64,000 nt of DNA, taken from the NCBI RefSeq assembly GCF_000315915.1, contig NC_020193.1, positions 248,001 through 312,000 of the forward strand, written 5' to 3'. This stretch comes from Henningerozyma blattae CBS 6284. Its lineage: Eukaryota; Ascomycota; Saccharomycetes; Saccharomycetales; Saccharomycetaceae. This document shows, in pieces, positions 10,044 to 18,811 of this stretch. Under the pieces are notes generated by a model. It was not told the origin of the DNA and did not search any database. It was given only the letters and a program-made list of their open reading frames with translations. Numbering within the stretch: position 1 is the first letter of the stretch; each line of letters starts with the position of its first letter. Position numbers and translations under genes: made by a program.

Positions 10044-11525
10044 ATGTCAATAAGAGGACCTCACCGAAATTACTTTAAAGAGAAGTTTCAGATCTTTCTA
10101 ACTACAAAACACCCTTTTCATACTTTAAAGTATGAAAAAGATGCAATTAATAAAAAGGCAACTTGCGATATAAAGTATATTTGGATAAAGGATAAAATTG
10201 ATACCAGGAAACAAAAAAAAAGTAAACCATTTAATGTTACTTACTCAACAAATAAAATTAAATTGATTATAACAGATAATGGTTTTGATAATAAAGAAGA
10301 AGAACCATGCAGAAAAAGTAAGAAAGCTAAAAGACAAAATTTATATGGAATAGGTATTGAAAATCCAAAAATTTTAGGAAATAGTAACGGAAATAATTCT
10401 AAGATCACTCGAGAGGGTAAAAATAATTTGCATCAACCTTCACAAAAACCAATTAAGAGATATGAAGAAGCTAAAAAAGATATAGAAGAGGTATTGGATA
10501 TTGAAGAAATTGAAAAAAACATTTATGGAAAATTTGTGGAGAATCATAGTATACCGTATTCCATTAAAAAATTAACCGAGCTTCCAAATTCTTTTTGGAA
10601 CCTGGACAATATAAATACCAAAAAGAAAAATGGGAAAGATCTACACAATTCAGATTCTCCCCAAACTGCTATTTCAAAATTTATTGGGGAACTTAATTAT
10701 TTACCTCCAGAACCCATAAATGATATAGATATATTGAATGACGTTTTAAATTCGAAACCAAAGGAGATGTTTTTAAGAGAACTATACCAAGATTTAAAAT
10801 GTAAGCAGCTTACTTATAGCAAGATCATGAAACCCAAAGATTTTACAATCATAACAAGTTTAAGAAATGAAAGATGGTATGTAAGAATATTAGGTGAATA
10901 TTGTCCTGTTCGGATTAGACGATATAAAATGAGAAATTATAATGATGCAAATTATTTGATATACAGAGAGCAGTTATATATTAAGGCGTTTAAAAAACAA
11001 CAAAAAGTTTGTATTAGAAAAATCGCAAGTTGGAAGAAGGAATTAAATAAAATAGTAAAAAATAAAAAGATTAAATTCGATAAAAAAGTTGATTCAGAAT
11101 TTCAGAAACATATTTTCGGAGAAATTCATTACGATGAAGCAGGCTTTAACTTATGGAATAAGCAAAGACAACAGAATAGGAAAAAGGAAAGCACGCTGAA
11201 GAAAAATGATATTAAAAGGGGTCTAACAATTAGAGAACGATTCCTTCAAACAATAAAAACAAGCAGGGTTCAAAATGTCTTTTCTTATAAAAAGAGCGCT
11301 CTTAAGAAAAGACTAAGATTTACAACGGATCTATTTTTCATTGAATTTGTCAATGAGAGCTTAAATACAATGTCTCCTAAAAAAAAATACTATAGTAATA
11401 TAAAACTTGCCGAAAGGAAACATATAACAAGAAAATGGCTAAATCATCAGCAAGAATATCAAATGGTCAAGGATTTGGTTAATGATGCTTGGGAGGAGAG
11501 AATAGATAATCTAATTTTTAAATAA
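10044..11525 (+). CDS. Unrecognised Lys-rich protein
   Basis: 493 residues from an ATG that directly follows an AT-rich leader. I do not recognise the family. The composition is strongly basic (many Lys, Arg, Asn). An N-terminal low-complexity half contains several short basic clusters (KQKKSK, RKSKKAKR) that could be nuclear localisation signals. From about residue 230 the sequence is less repetitive, with regularly spaced aromatic and hydrophobic residues (segments around WYVRILGEYCPVRIRRYK, GFNLWNKQRQQNRKKE and LFFIEFVNESLNTM), suggesting folded helical segments. There is no signal peptide, membrane segment, zinc-ligand pattern or nucleotide-binding loop. It sits between YTA12 and NPL6, where the S. 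cerevisiae duplicated regions carry YMR090W and YKL107W; both are NAD-binding-type proteins that this does not resemble. A fast-evolving nucleic-acid-binding protein is possible but unproven. Confidence 0.75.
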   Translation: MSIRGPHRNYFKEKFQIFLTTKHPFHTLKYEKDAINKKATCDIKYIWIKDKIDTRKQKKSKPFNVTYSTNKIKLIITDNGFDNKEEEPCRKSKKAKRQNLYGIGIENPKILGNSNGNNSKITREGKNNLHQPSQKPIKRYEEAKKDIEEVLDIEEIEKNIYGKFVENHSIPYSIKKLTELPNSFWNLDNINTKKKNGKDLHNSDSPQTAISKFIGELNYLPPEPINDIDILNDVLNSKPKEMFLRELYQDLKCKQLTYSKIMKPKDFTIITSLRNERWYVRILGEYCPVRIRRYKMRNYNDANYLIYREQLYIKAFKKQQKVCIRKIASWKKELNKIVKNKKIKFDKKVDSEFQKHIFGEIHYDEAGFNLWNKQRQQNRKKESTLKKNDIKRGLTIRERFLQTIKTSRVQNVFSYKKSALKKRLRFTTDLFFIEFVNESLNTMSPKKKYYSNIKLAERKHITRKWLNHQQEYQMVKDLVNDAWEERIDNLIFK

Positions 11526-11725
11526 AAATAATATTAGGATAGAGACTCATTTATACCAGAGGTTAAAAAACCTTGATTTATGGTAAGTTCCTGAGTGAGG
11601 AATTAAATACTTTTTATATATTATTACAGTAGTACTCTATTCCACAATAATACATACGAATATATGGAAGTTTGTGGAATTGAAGCCAATGACTCTTTTT
11701 GAGAGCGATATTAGATTCAAATCAA

Positions 11726-13090
11726 TCATATTTTGCCATTTTCAAAATCAATTTGTTCCTCAATAGCTTTTTTGATATCATCTGATACTAAACCTTCGTA
11801 GACCTCTTTCGGTATATCCGAAAGACCTGTAAAACTTCTAGTCAAGTCTGAGTCTTGAATTCTAATCTCGTTAATAATAGAAAATCGTTCATCTTTTTCT
11901 AATTTTGTATCTTCAATTTTAGACCAATCAATAACCCTTGTTGGTTGAGTGGATTGTGGTAAGTGAACTGTATTTGTGTATGGATCTCTCATACCTTGTT
12001 GTTCTATTAATAATATGCGTACTCTATCATAATACATATCACTATTAAACCTACTTGAGGCTGCTGCATTTTGATATAACCAGTTCGTTGAGTTTAGTGT
12101 CTTGCCGGTAGCTTGTGTCATGTTTGCGCTAGTTAGAGTACTTCCCCCATGGTGATGCCTTCTATCAAAAAATTCAACAGTATTCCTAGCAGGATTACTA
12201 GCAGCATTTAAAACATCTGCTTGCGAATACTTCATATGGGGATGAGAAGGTTTTTTAGGAGGTTCACGAGCAAATGTTCCTTCTACTACATTACCTTCTT
12301 GGCGTAATCGTTTAGCATAATAATCATCTGTGATATTTTTACCATTAATAATAATTTTTGCACCAAATTCTCTAAACACACTTCTTGCAGTTACAAGCGC
12401 AATTTGCCTACCTCTATATGAATATGGCAATGCACCTCTATTTATCAAATCATTCTTTTCCTCTTGAGTAATAACAAATTTATAAAGATTTGGATGAGTT
12501 TGGAAGAATAAGTATGAATCTCTAAAACCAACTGCCCTTGCTGGTTCAGTACCAAGCATAAATTTTGTAGAACCATGGCCTAAAACAGTAAATGTACGCA
12601 CCATAAATTTTCTACCGCCTAGAAGGTCACCATCCTTTGTAATTTTTTCCTCACCTTCTTCGTCTATAGGAAGGACATACTCCTCATTCTCAAGGATATA
12701 AGGTTCACCATTTTTATCAATTGGTACTACACTTTTACCTCTTTTCTCCACTGCTGGCACGGAAACTGAGGCTGACCTGGACCTGTCATTATCAGATACT
12801 GAATTGCTACGTACCTTACCATCAGTATTGCGCTTTTTTCTCCTCGTTGTTGAAACATCATCAGCGTCATATTCGGCGTCATTATCATCACCATCTTCAT
12901 CTTGCTTTCTTTTCTTGGACAATAATTGATCATCCTCCTCTTCCCTATACTCTTCATCATCTTCATTATCTTTTGGAAGGACCATACCTTCGGTATCAAT
13001 AGAATAATCAATTCGAGATGGCGATCTAGTTCTTGATCTAGCAGAATTTAAAGTATCGACAGTATCAGTTTCTTGTTTAGATGGACTCAT
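11726..13090 (-). CDS. NPL6: RSC chromatin-remodelling complex subunit Npl6/Rsc7
   Basis: 454 residues (S. cerevisiae Npl6 is 435). A subunit of the RSC nucleosome remodeller, forming a module with Rsc3, Rsc30, Htl1 and Ldb7. The first ~140 residues are acidic and Ser-rich with basic patches (SKKRK, RRKKR) suited to nuclear import. The Rsc7/Swp82-type domain follows (about 145-400), with the recognisable FMLGTEPARAVGFRDSYLFF, YKFVITQEEKNDLINRG and VRILLIEQQGMRDPYTN blocks. The C-terminus is a short helical tail. Neighbours and strand agree with YMR091C next to YMR093W; the AIP1 homologue (YMR092C) that lies between them in S. cerevisiae is missing. Confidence 0.93.
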   Translation of the reverse strand: MSPSKQETDTVDTLNSARSRTRSPSRIDYSIDTEGMVLPKDNEDDEEYREEEDDQLLSKKRKQDEDGDDNDAEYDADDVSTTRRKKRNTDGKVRSNSVSDNDRSRSASVSVPAVEKRGKSVVPIDKNGEPYILENEEYVLPIDEEGEEKITKDGDLLGGRKFMVRTFTVLGHGSTKFMLGTEPARAVGFRDSYLFFQTHPNLYKFVITQEEKNDLINRGALPYSYRGRQIALVTARSVFREFGAKIIINGKNITDDYYAKRLRQEGNVVEGTFAREPPKKPSHPHMKYSQADVLNAASNPARNTVEFFDRRHHHGGSTLTSANMTQATGKTLNSTNWLYQNAAASSRFNSDMYYDRVRILLIEQQGMRDPYTNTVHLPQSTQPTRVIDWSKIEDTKLEKDERFSIINEIRIQDSDLTRSFTGLSDIPKEVYEGLVSDDIKKAIEEQIDFENGKI

Positions 13091-13924
13091 AATTTCCAGT
13101 TTCTTAGTTTAAGTACGATTTATAAGATTGGTTACTAGATACACCTGATATACTTCGATTTTCTAAGAGTCTTTACTTCTTGATGCTAATTTTATTTATT
13201 AATTATCTACATTTTCCAATACATGGAGCATTTCAATAGTAAATTTACCAGATATCATGACCAGAAAAATGAAAATAAGGCTAATAACTAGAAATCACGT
13301 GACCTAAAATGGAATGCTCCTTATTTAAAGTTATTTTTCATAAAACTAGAAACAAAACAAAAGATTAAGTTAGTTCATGAAATAAAATAAAATGTGATGT
13401 ATTATACACCGCTACACCTATATATCGACTTTAGATAGCAATTAATATACGTTAATAGCATGTTGTCTACAATGGCAAGGATCTGAAAAGTTATTCTTCA
13501 ATTTTCTCATAATTCTTTTAGCTTTTTTGACAAAAAGTTTCTGGTAAATTTTAATGTTACATTTATGTAGTCATTAGTTAGTTTTATGATATTATAAAGC
13601 TATTCTTCTGTCTTTGATATAATATTACCAAATGAAGTATCTTACCTAATTCGGGCAAACTTAGGCTGCTAAAAAATTTCAAAAAGAAATTTGAAAAAAA
13701 TAAAAATTCATCTCATCTCATCGTAAATTCTTTAAGTTCCCAATTAATAACAAACGCTGCAAAATTTAAGAGAATAAAGAAAGTGTAACAACTACTCTGT
13801 TGGAAAATCAATAATACTAAGTAGTATATATTTGATTTATTTTCATAGAAGTTTGGTACACTCCGCAGATTATTCAATTTGACAATCTTTTTTACTCAAG
13901 TAAGGTATCACAAGTTGAAAGATA
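13091..13924. promoter_or_regulatory. Divergent NPL6/UTP15 promoter region with PAC- and RRPE-like elements
   Basis: The side facing UTP15 carries ATCTCATCGT at 13715-13724, one base from the reverse complement of the PAC element (GCGATGAGMT). Forty bases before it is AAAAAATTTCA (13671-13681), close to the RRPE motif. PAC with RRPE is the usual pair upstream of yeast ribosome-biogenesis genes, which fits UTP15. A CACGTG (Cbf1-type, within atcacgtgac) lies near 13297. The second copy of the 25-bp element overlaps the RRPE-like sequence. Confidence 0.55.
13655..13679 (+). repeat. 25-bp element, copy 2
   Basis: Begins GCAAACTTAGGCTGCT and ends in an A-run followed by TTT. It differs from 9337-9361 at two positions. 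It lies about 250 bp upstream of UTP15 and runs into the RRPE-like site. Confidence 0.6.
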
Positions 13925-15460
13925 ATGTCATCTTCAAGACCAAGAATTGTCACATCTAAGGCTCCAATATTACCTCAGCAAACTACACCTGAGCAGCGTT
14001 ATTGGCGCCAATATTCTTCGGCCCAACTAGTTAAGGAACATAATTCCGTTACTCACTTAGCCTTTAACCCACAACATCCTTATGATTTTGCAGTTACCTC
14101 TTCTACAAGAGTTCAAATATTTTCTTCGAGAACCAGACAAGTAGTGAAAACTTTTTCTAGATTTAAGGATGTCGTTTATTCAGCATCTTTTAGAAATGAT
14201 GGTAAGCTATTAGTTGCTGGTGATGCTACAGGTTTGGTATCAGTTTATGATAGCTATAATCCAAGGACTTTATTATTATCAATCAATGCATCTTCACATC
14301 CAACTCATGTAACTAAATTTCATGCACATGATACAACTACCCTTTTAACTTCAAGTGATGATAGAGTGACTAGATTGTGGGATATTTCGCATGCATATGA
14401 ACCTATAAGCGAGTTTACAGGAGCTTCAGATTATGTGCGTACTGCTTGTTTCATACCCTCAGCCCCACAGTTAGTTGTAACTGGTTCTTATGATGGCTTT
14501 ATTAGATTATATGATTCAAGAGCAAATAATTCATCCCCAATATATTCTATGAAACACGAGCAACCAGTTGAGGATGTTATAGCCATTTCTCCAACTCAGC
14601 TGGTATCTTGTGGGGGTTCCAATTTCAAAGTTTGGGATTTAACGAGTAATAAAAAATTATATGAACGTGGTAATTTTAATAAAACCGTTACATGCTTAGA
14701 TTATGTTGACAACTTAAACTCACCTATGCAAAATGCTTTAATTGCTTCATCCTTAGACGGACATGTTAAAGTATTTGATCCATTAGATAATTTCCGTGTA
14801 AAATTTGGCTGGAAATTTTCTAGTGCAGTATTAAGCTGTGCTCTATCTCCTAGTGATGCCCAGAACGGTAACAGACATCTTGTTGCAGGTTTATCATCTG
14901 GTATTTTAGCTATTAGAACAAAATTAAAGAAAAATGAAAACGAAGCTGATAAAAACTCTACACCTAAAGCTACTAAGAGTAATACTTACTTAAGAATGAT
15001 GCGTGGTTCTGAGTATAAGGGTGATCAAGAGCATATTATTCATGATGACAAATTAAAAAGCCAACGTCGTATACGAGCATTTGAAAAAAAAATCAATCAG
15101 TTTAAATGGAGCGAAGCCTTGGACGTAGCATTCTCTCCTGGTATGGCTAAAGAATTGACCTTAACTATATTGCAAGAATTGCGTAAAAGAGGAAAAACTC
15201 GTGCCGCACTATATGATAGAGATGAAAGTTCATTACAACCACTATTAAATTGGTGTATTAAGGGTATAGAAGATGTCAGATCGGCCCCTATTGTAGCGGA
15301 TTGGATTGCAGTTGTGTTAGAATTATATGGGAAAACATTAGAAAACTCACCAGTACTACAGGAAATGATTGTCACCTTAAAGAACAAGGTTAGAACCGAA
15401 ATCCATAAGGCCAAGGAAGCCCAAAAAATTGAAGGTATGCTGCAATTATTAACTAACTAA
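13925..15460 (+). CDS. UTP15: U3 snoRNP / t-UTP subunit Utp15
   Basis: 511 residues, nearly the S. cerevisiae length (513). A WD40 protein of the t-UTP (UtpA) subcomplex of the small-subunit processome, needed for pre-18S rRNA processing and linked to rDNA transcription. The N-terminal two thirds form a beta-propeller: WD-type repeats ending in RVTRLWD, GFIRLYDSR, NFKVWDL and GHVKVFDP can be followed. The C-terminal part (about 350-510) matches the Utp15 C-terminal helical domain, including IRAFEKKINQFKWSEALDVA, which mediates contacts with other t-UTPs. It lies divergently from NPL6 with PAC/RRPE-like sites upstream, consistent with coregulation with ribosome-biogenesis genes. Confidence 0.96.
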   Translation: MSSSRPRIVTSKAPILPQQTTPEQRYWRQYSSAQLVKEHNSVTHLAFNPQHPYDFAVTSSTRVQIFSSRTRQVVKTFSRFKDVVYSASFRNDGKLLVAGDATGLVSVYDSYNPRTLLLSINASSHPTHVTKFHAHDTTTLLTSSDDRVTRLWDISHAYEPISEFTGASDYVRTACFIPSAPQLVVTGSYDGFIRLYDSRANNSSPIYSMKHEQPVEDVIAISPTQLVSCGGSNFKVWDLTSNKKLYERGNFNKTVTCLDYVDNLNSPMQNALIASSLDGHVKVFDPLDNFRVKFGWKFSSAVLSCALSPSDAQNGNRHLVAGLSSGILAIRTKLKKNENEADKNSTPKATKSNTYLRMMRGSEYKGDQEHIIHDDKLKSQRRIRAFEKKINQFKWSEALDVAFSPGMAKELTLTILQELRKRGKTRAALYDRDESSLQPLLNWCIKGIEDVRSAPIVADWIAVVLELYGKTLENSPVLQEMIVTLKNKVRTEIHKAKEAQKIEGMLQLLTN

Positions 15461-15736
15461 TTTTTGTAATTAACACTCTTATTGTAGATAGAGCTATGGT
15501 TTATAGGAAGAATTTCTATAATTACTGCATTTTATTCTTCTCTATACAAATAAATGTATCATATATATTGACGTAATAATATTTTTTTTGGATTTAATAC
15601 AAATTGACAAGCGTTTGCTAACGATTTCTGAAATTTTAACGTAATAATGTGTGAAAATACAAACATACAGTACAAAGTTATCAAATATTGGAACTGAAAC
15701 AATCTATAAGAAGTATATTTATAAAATCTATATAAT

Positions 15737-16930
15737 TTAGCGACGTCCACGGTTTCTAAAGTTGGCTTTTTTCCTTAATTTTAATCTTCTAAAATTATTA
15801 CTAACTAAATTATACTTTTTGGGCCTCTTCTTTTTAGTAGTAATCTTCTGCTCCACTATATCTTCTTCTATATCCTCCTCAGTACTATCCTCAGATTCAG
15901 TCTCTGTTTCCATTCCGTTTGAAGCTTGTTTATGTTCTTTGCCTAAAAATTCCTTAACTCTTTTTTTCTTAATTTTATACAATTCCCTATGAAGATCTTT
16001 AGGTACTTTAGCGGCTGCTTCTGAATTTTCTGGGAATTCAAGCCTACGTATCAGACGCCTACCTTTTGTCTTTTGTGTTTTATTTTTTTGTTGTACCGTT
16101 GTGTTCTCGTCTTCTTCATTAATTTCATCGTTGTCAGTATTGTGGATATTAACATCATTTTTTTCTTCCGTAAAGATGTCTCTAACCTTGTTTGAAGTAA
16201 TAAAATCTTCATCAAGTGAGTTCTTTTTTAATTCATTAAACTCATTTGCAATAGATTTAGTTTCTCTATCTAATTCGTATATAGATCTTGCTATAGGTCT
16301 CTTAATCAGAGGTGATGGACTTTCTGAGATATTGGAAATCTTACTGTTAAGTAAACGGTTAGATAAGTCTGAAGGTTTTAAGGGAGTTTTACGTATTAAT
16401 AGCTGAATATTATTCTCCTCCAGTTTCAATGGTGAAAATGGCATACTCTTCGGCCTTTGATGTTGTATCGTAGGTTTTGTATCAATTATATCTTCTTTTT
16501 GGGGAGAAGAATTTGGTGTCATTTCGAAAGTTAACTTTCTTTTAATTGGAGGAAGTGATGGAATATCCTTATCTATGCTAGGATTAGCTAATGAGTTTTG
16601 CATTGGGGATATATTCATCTCAAATATGCTTACAGATTTCCCGTATATTTGAGGAGTTGGCCCCAATTCAAAAGCGGATCGGACCTCTTTAGTTATGGGT
16701 GTCTTGGAGATTGATACAACTTGCCTCTTCTCGGGTGATTTATGAGTATTTAGTTGTTTAATTGTTGAGTCGATATTTGATTGCTCACGTTTTAAGAGGG
16801 CATATTTTTTGTATAAGCGCTTAATTTCTGGATATTTTTTAAGATCTTCCTTTTTAGGTGGCCTTTTATTAGTTTCAATAAAACCATGTTCCCAATTTTT
16901 TATAGATAATTTTACACTTTGTATGGTCAT
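15737..16930 (-). CDS. SLD2: DNA replication initiation protein Sld2 (Drc1)
   Basis: 397 residues (S. cerevisiae Sld2 is 453). Sld2 is phosphorylated by S-phase CDK, then binds the Dpb11 BRCT repeats to help load DNA polymerase epsilon and GINS at origins. The conserved N-terminal Sld2 motif is clear: VKLSIKNWEHGFIETNKR then EIKRLYKKYALLK (residues 6-47). Many Ser/Thr-Pro sites follow, including T77-P and T92-P in the conserved block LGPTPQIYGKSVSIFEM, which resembles the region around the essential CDK site of S. cerevisiae Sld2. The C-terminus is basic and glutamate-rich with KKKRPKKYN. The gene is divergent from CTF13 with an MCB element in the shared promoter. Confidence 0.92.
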   Translation of the reverse strand: MTIQSVKLSIKNWEHGFIETNKRPPKKEDLKKYPEIKRLYKKYALLKREQSNIDSTIKQLNTHKSPEKRQVVSISKTPITKEVRSAFELGPTPQIYGKSVSIFEMNISPMQNSLANPSIDKDIPSLPPIKRKLTFEMTPNSSPQKEDIIDTKPTIQHQRPKSMPFSPLKLEENNIQLLIRKTPLKPSDLSNRLLNSKISNISESPSPLIKRPIARSIYELDRETKSIANEFNELKKNSLDEDFITSNKVRDIFTEEKNDVNIHNTDNDEINEEDENTTVQQKNKTQKTKGRRLIRRLEFPENSEAAAKVPKDLHRELYKIKKKRVKEFLGKEHKQASNGMETETESEDSTEEDIEEDIVEQKITTKKKRPKKYNLVSNNFRRLKLRKKANFRNRGRR

Positions 16931-17143
16931 TTGTGAATTTTTTATACAGTTCTGTAGTTGTTTTCTTTTGTATTTGTAAATATACCACTTGCTAGTGAAA
17001 GATCTATATCACATTAAAAAAGTAAGCAAATTTTGATTAAGCATGAAAAATGCGAATATCAAAATAGACGCGTAAATAAAAGTAATATGTCACTACAGGT
17101 TAAAACTTTAAATACAGAAAAATAAAACAAGTTGACATGGCTA
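16931..17143. promoter_or_regulatory. Divergent SLD2/CTF13 promoter with MCB element
   Basis: A perfect ACGCGT (MluI cell-cycle box) lies at 17068-17073, 138 bp upstream of the SLD2 ATG. MBF (Mbp1-Swi6) acts through this hexamer on genes expressed at G1/S, which suits SLD2; CTF13 may share it. Confidence 0.6.
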
Positions 17144-18556
17144 ATGGATGTTAATAGGTTCTTAGCATTACCATTTTCAGTTCGAAAGCTCATATATAGT
17201 TGCCTAGACTATAAATTTTTTAATATTGATTTACCTAGAACAGATGCTTTAAAGGAAGAAAATCTCGACTTAAATGTAAAACATAACCAAAAGAGACAGA
17301 AAACATACAGGGCAGAACTATATAGACTATTCGCAGATTATTTGCATGTATTTGAACATACTCCAAATCTTATTGACACTTGGATAAATTATTCACCATG
17401 GCTAAAATATGATGCCATCATTTTGGATTGCTTAAGACTTAACTACTCATATGATTCTGAAATTATAGGACAACTTGATTGTATTATTCTAGAGAATAAA
17501 GGAAAAATCGGCTATTTTGATAAAACAGGAATGCTACAAGTATGGTATGGGCTGGGAGAATATCGTAAGTTGATAGTATCGAATAGTATTGGAAATAGAA
17601 AAGATATTATGTTGGGCGATATAAATGATTTTAATGTTAGGCTTAACATGGAACTTTTCGAAATGTCAACGATGAAAAAATTATTAGAATATCTACATCG
17701 TAGGAATAAATTAAATATTATCAGTGAGCTCAAATTTTATGATCCAGATATCGACGAATGTTCAAATGAGACTAAGCATGAGGATACAAGAGTGAACAAG
17801 CAAAAAATCCTAGAAAATTTTCATAAAAAAAAGCTTCGTGATTCTTTTTACGACATTTCTGATACAAATATTGAACTAGTGGGTGAATATCTGAATAGAA
17901 TGTTAAGACTGACAAATATCAACATTCAAGGTGAGAAGTATGTTGAAATTCTAGCTAATGGAGATGGCAAAATCAACCCTATTAATCACACCATTAGAAA
18001 TAGAGTGAATACTCTAATAATTGAGAAAATAGAAAAATTATCATACTATACGAAGAGCTCGTACGAACATTGGAGATCTTTAAAATCTCTATACTTACAT
18101 AATATTCGATATTTAGATCTAAATGAATTAACTGTCCCAAAAACCTGTGAATTACTAAACATCAGAAACATTGAGAATATGACCTGGTGGAATTTAGGGC
18201 TAGACATCTCTACCTTGACATCGGCCATGTGGAACATTAAATGCTGTACGAACTTCAACCCTATCAGAATAAAAAACGAATGTAAAACTTGTGGTCACAT
18301 GAAATTTAATATACTTTTCTTCAGACAGAATGAAGAAAAAAATACATCCAAAGAGGCCCTACAACTGAAAAATATTCGAAAGAAATGTAAAAATCAAATA
18401 CATGAAAAAATACGATCAATTCGAATCATAGAATTGGTAAATGTCAGGGCATTCAGAAAAAAATTACCATGTATAGTTGTGCCAAAAAATATGCTACTCC
18501 AAAATAGGCTTAAGTTTTCCAATATACCAAAAGATATTGAGGTTTACACAATCTAA
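17144..18556 (+). CDS. CTF13: Kinetochore CBF3 subunit Ctf13 (F-box protein)
   Basis: 470 residues from the ATG at 17144; the frame stays open a few codons upstream, but only through a TTG, so the ATG is chosen. S. cerevisiae Ctf13 is 478. It is the F-box/LRR-like core subunit of CBF3, which binds centromere element CDEIII together with Ndc10, Cep3 and Skp1. The N-terminal F-box-type segment (NRFLALPFSVRKLIYSCLDYKFF) and the following blocks (YRLFADYLHVFEHTPNLIDTWINY, KYDAIILDCLRLNYSYDSEIIGQLD, MLQVWYGLGEYRKLIV) match the S. cerevisiae protein in order. Its position after UTP15 matches YMR093W/YMR094W. Presence of a CBF3 subunit implies point-type centromeres in this species. Confidence 0.93.
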   Translation: MDVNRFLALPFSVRKLIYSCLDYKFFNIDLPRTDALKEENLDLNVKHNQKRQKTYRAELYRLFADYLHVFEHTPNLIDTWINYSPWLKYDAIILDCLRLNYSYDSEIIGQLDCIILENKGKIGYFDKTGMLQVWYGLGEYRKLIVSNSIGNRKDIMLGDINDFNVRLNMELFEMSTMKKLLEYLHRRNKLNIISELKFYDPDIDECSNETKHEDTRVNKQKILENFHKKKLRDSFYDISDTNIELVGEYLNRMLRLTNINIQGEKYVEILANGDGKINPINHTIRNRVNTLIIEKIEKLSYYTKSSYEHWRSLKSLYLHNIRYLDLNELTVPKTCELLNIRNIENMTWWNLGLDISTLTSAMWNIKCCTNFNPIRIKNECKTCGHMKFNILFFRQNEEKNTSKEALQLKNIRKKCKNQIHEKIRSIRIIELVNVRAFRKKLPCIVVPKNMLLQNRLKFSNIPKDIEVYTI

Positions 18557-18580
18557 TAATCATAATTAAATTGCTGGGGA

Positions 18581-18589
18581 GGGGGGGGG
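18581..18589 (+). repeat. Nine-base G run in 3' region of CTF13
   Basis: A (G)9 run just after the CTF13 stop, preceded by GGGGA, is unusual in this AT-rich setting. The surrounding 255-bp spacer is the convergent terminator region of CTF13 and MTG1. Confidence 0.7.
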
Positions 18590-18811
18590 ATATTGAATGG
18601 GATTATTGATATTCCAACTTTAGTCTTTTTTGTATTTTAAAACATCATAAAAATATTTCCAAGCTAACTTTTCAATAGAAACGTTAGATATTTATAATAA
18701 AAATTAATAGATACTAATGCTTTAGATATATTTTTTGAAACTTAGTATAGAAAACACCAAATATTTTATATATATTTACAAATGTTACATAAGCATGTAA
18801 TATAATAACTC

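Noticed and set aside
13290..13420. CACGTG (CDEI-like) motif considered as part of a point centromere; similar motifs at 6323, 26766, 52015 and 52985
   Set aside because: None is followed by an AT-rich CDEII of suitable length and a CDEIII core with CCG at the right spacing. They are better explained as Cbf1-type promoter sites.
17132..17143. Start of CTF13 at an upstream TTG, and of RAD27 at an upstream GTG (27963)
   Set aside because: Yeast nuclear genes start at ATG; the ATGs at 17144 and 27987 give the family-typical N-termini.
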